A stretch of DNA of 7,111 bases from Oscillospiraceae bacterium (GTDB lineage: Bacteria; Bacillota_A; Clostridia; Oscillospirales; Ruminococcaceae): the NCBI GenBank assembly GCA_900766795.1, contig CAAFWX010000072.1:1-7111 (forward strand). Direction: 5' to 3'. How positions within the stretch are numbered: the first letter of the stretch is position 1; each line of letters starts with the position of its first letter. A model generated the notes under the pieces. The model had not been told where the DNA came from. It worked only from the letters and a program-made list of their open reading frames with translations, and searched no databases. Position numbers and translations under genes: made by a program. Positions 6,923 to 7,111 of the stretch are shown piece after piece.

Positions 6923-6930
6923 GATGATAT

Positions 6931-6962
6931 CTCCTTACATCTGTTACATTTGTTTCCCTTTC
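6931..6962 (-). promoter_or_regulatory. pstS ribosome-binding site with two minimal start-stop codon pairs in the leader
   Basis: TAAGGAG (6937-6931) lies 8 nt before the pstS ATG. Just upstream the leader contains ATGTAA twice, 9 nt apart (6949-6944 and 6940-6935). The first is preceded at a suitable 6-nt distance by GAAAGGG (6962-6956), and the second shares its TAA with the pstS Shine-Dalgarno. The ribosome-binding role is secure; any role for the AUG-UAA pairs is conjecture. Confidence 0.75.
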
Positions 6963-6973
6963 GGTACAGCTGA

Positions 6974-6979
6974 ATTATA
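6974..6979 (-). promoter_or_regulatory. -10 element of the pst operon promoter
   Basis: TATAAT, a perfect sigma-A-type -10, on the minus strand. The 17-bp-spaced -35 position (7002-6997) reads TTTTGG, a poor match, as expected for a promoter that depends on an activator bound where the -35 would act. Transcription should start near 6966-6968, giving a leader of about 45 nt. Confidence 0.75.
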
Positions 6980-6988
6980 CTACCTCAA

Positions 6989-7028
6989 TGTTAAATCCAA
7001 AAGAAGCGGAATGTTAAATCCTTGTAAA
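6989..7028 (-). promoter_or_regulatory. Pho box: phased TTTACA/TTAACA hexamers upstream of pstS
   Basis: On the minus strand TTTACA (7028-7023) and TTAACA (7017-7012) are 11 bp apart. A degenerate CTTCTT sits at 7006-7001 (11 bp on) and another TTAACA at 6994-6989 (12 bp on). The two TTAACA copies are part of a 12-bp perfect direct repeat (plus-strand aatgttaaatcc at 6987-6998 and 7010-7021). PhoB/PhoP regulators bind such same-face direct repeats as dimers. The last hexamer ends 9 bp before the -10, close to the spacing seen in known Pho boxes. The regulator is most likely the one encoded in this operon. Confidence 0.8.
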
Positions 7029-7040
7029 TAGAAATTGCTT

Positions 7041-7111
7041 TAAGGCAACACCGCACAATTATTGTCGTGCGATTGCGCAGCTAGTTTCGCAATAATACGC
7101 TTCGCTGATTG
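7041..7111. other. Structured sequence of overlapping inverted repeats at the window edge
   Basis: CGCAC (7052-7056) pairs with GTGCG (7067-7071). ATTGCG (7072-7077) pairs with CGCAAT (7088-7093) around a 10-nt loop. As an alternative, ATTATTG (7058-7064) pairs with CAATAAT (7090-7096). No coding frame or ribosome-binding site is evident. It could be the end of an insertion sequence, one arm of a non-coding foldback element, or the 3' end of a neighbouring transcript. The window stops too soon to decide. Confidence 0.45.

Noticed and set aside
7041..7111. tRNA or other standard RNA gene at the right edge
   Set aside because: The stems do not form a cloverleaf, and no T-loop or anticodon arm pattern can be found.

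Overview
The window is a complete phosphate (Pho) regulon operon from a Gram-positive, gut-type Clostridia. I would guess the Ruminococcaceae/Oscillospirales neighbourhood, from the Firmicutes-style PhoR (extracytoplasmic sensor, short HAMP, PAS, kinase), purine-rich Shine-Dalgarno sites, a Ser/Thr/Gly-rich lipoprotein linker and moderate GC. This placement is inference. All seven genes lie on the minus strand and read right to left: pstS, pstC, pstA, pstB, phoU, a PhoB/PhoP-family response regulator, and phoR. They are tightly packed: the gaps are about 21, -4, 17 (3 if the upstream pstB ATG is used), 32, 74 and -4 nt.

Right edge (6923-7111): this holds the pstS leader. It has a strong Shine-Dalgarno, a TATAAT -10, and upstream of it TTTACA/TTAACA hexamers at 11-12 bp spacing. 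This is the expected form of a PhoB/PhoP-activated promoter. Beyond about 7041 lies a structured sequence of overlapping inverted repeats cut by the window end, possibly the arm of a foldback or mobile element.

Centre (327-6922): PstS captures phosphate outside the membrane. PstC and PstA form the channel and PstB powers it. PhoU links transporter state to PhoR, and PhoR phosphorylates the response regulator, which most likely returns to the pst promoter. The whole sensing, uptake and regulation loop is therefore in one transcription unit, closed by an intrinsic terminator 24 nt after the phoR stop.

Left edge (1-326): no supported gene. It contains the phoR terminator, a diverged 66-bp tandem repeat, and a very strong 89-nt foldback (11-99).

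Main point of interest: PstS appears to be circularly permuted. The half that is normally C-terminal (EDGSGTR motif through the YISV end) follows the lipobox and linker directly. The normally N-terminal half (GSTSV, GSGAG, MSSR, DGIAVIVN, ending SWSEIG) comes last. Both halves look complete, and the new ends meet exactly where a conventional PstS chain passes from its first to its second lobe.
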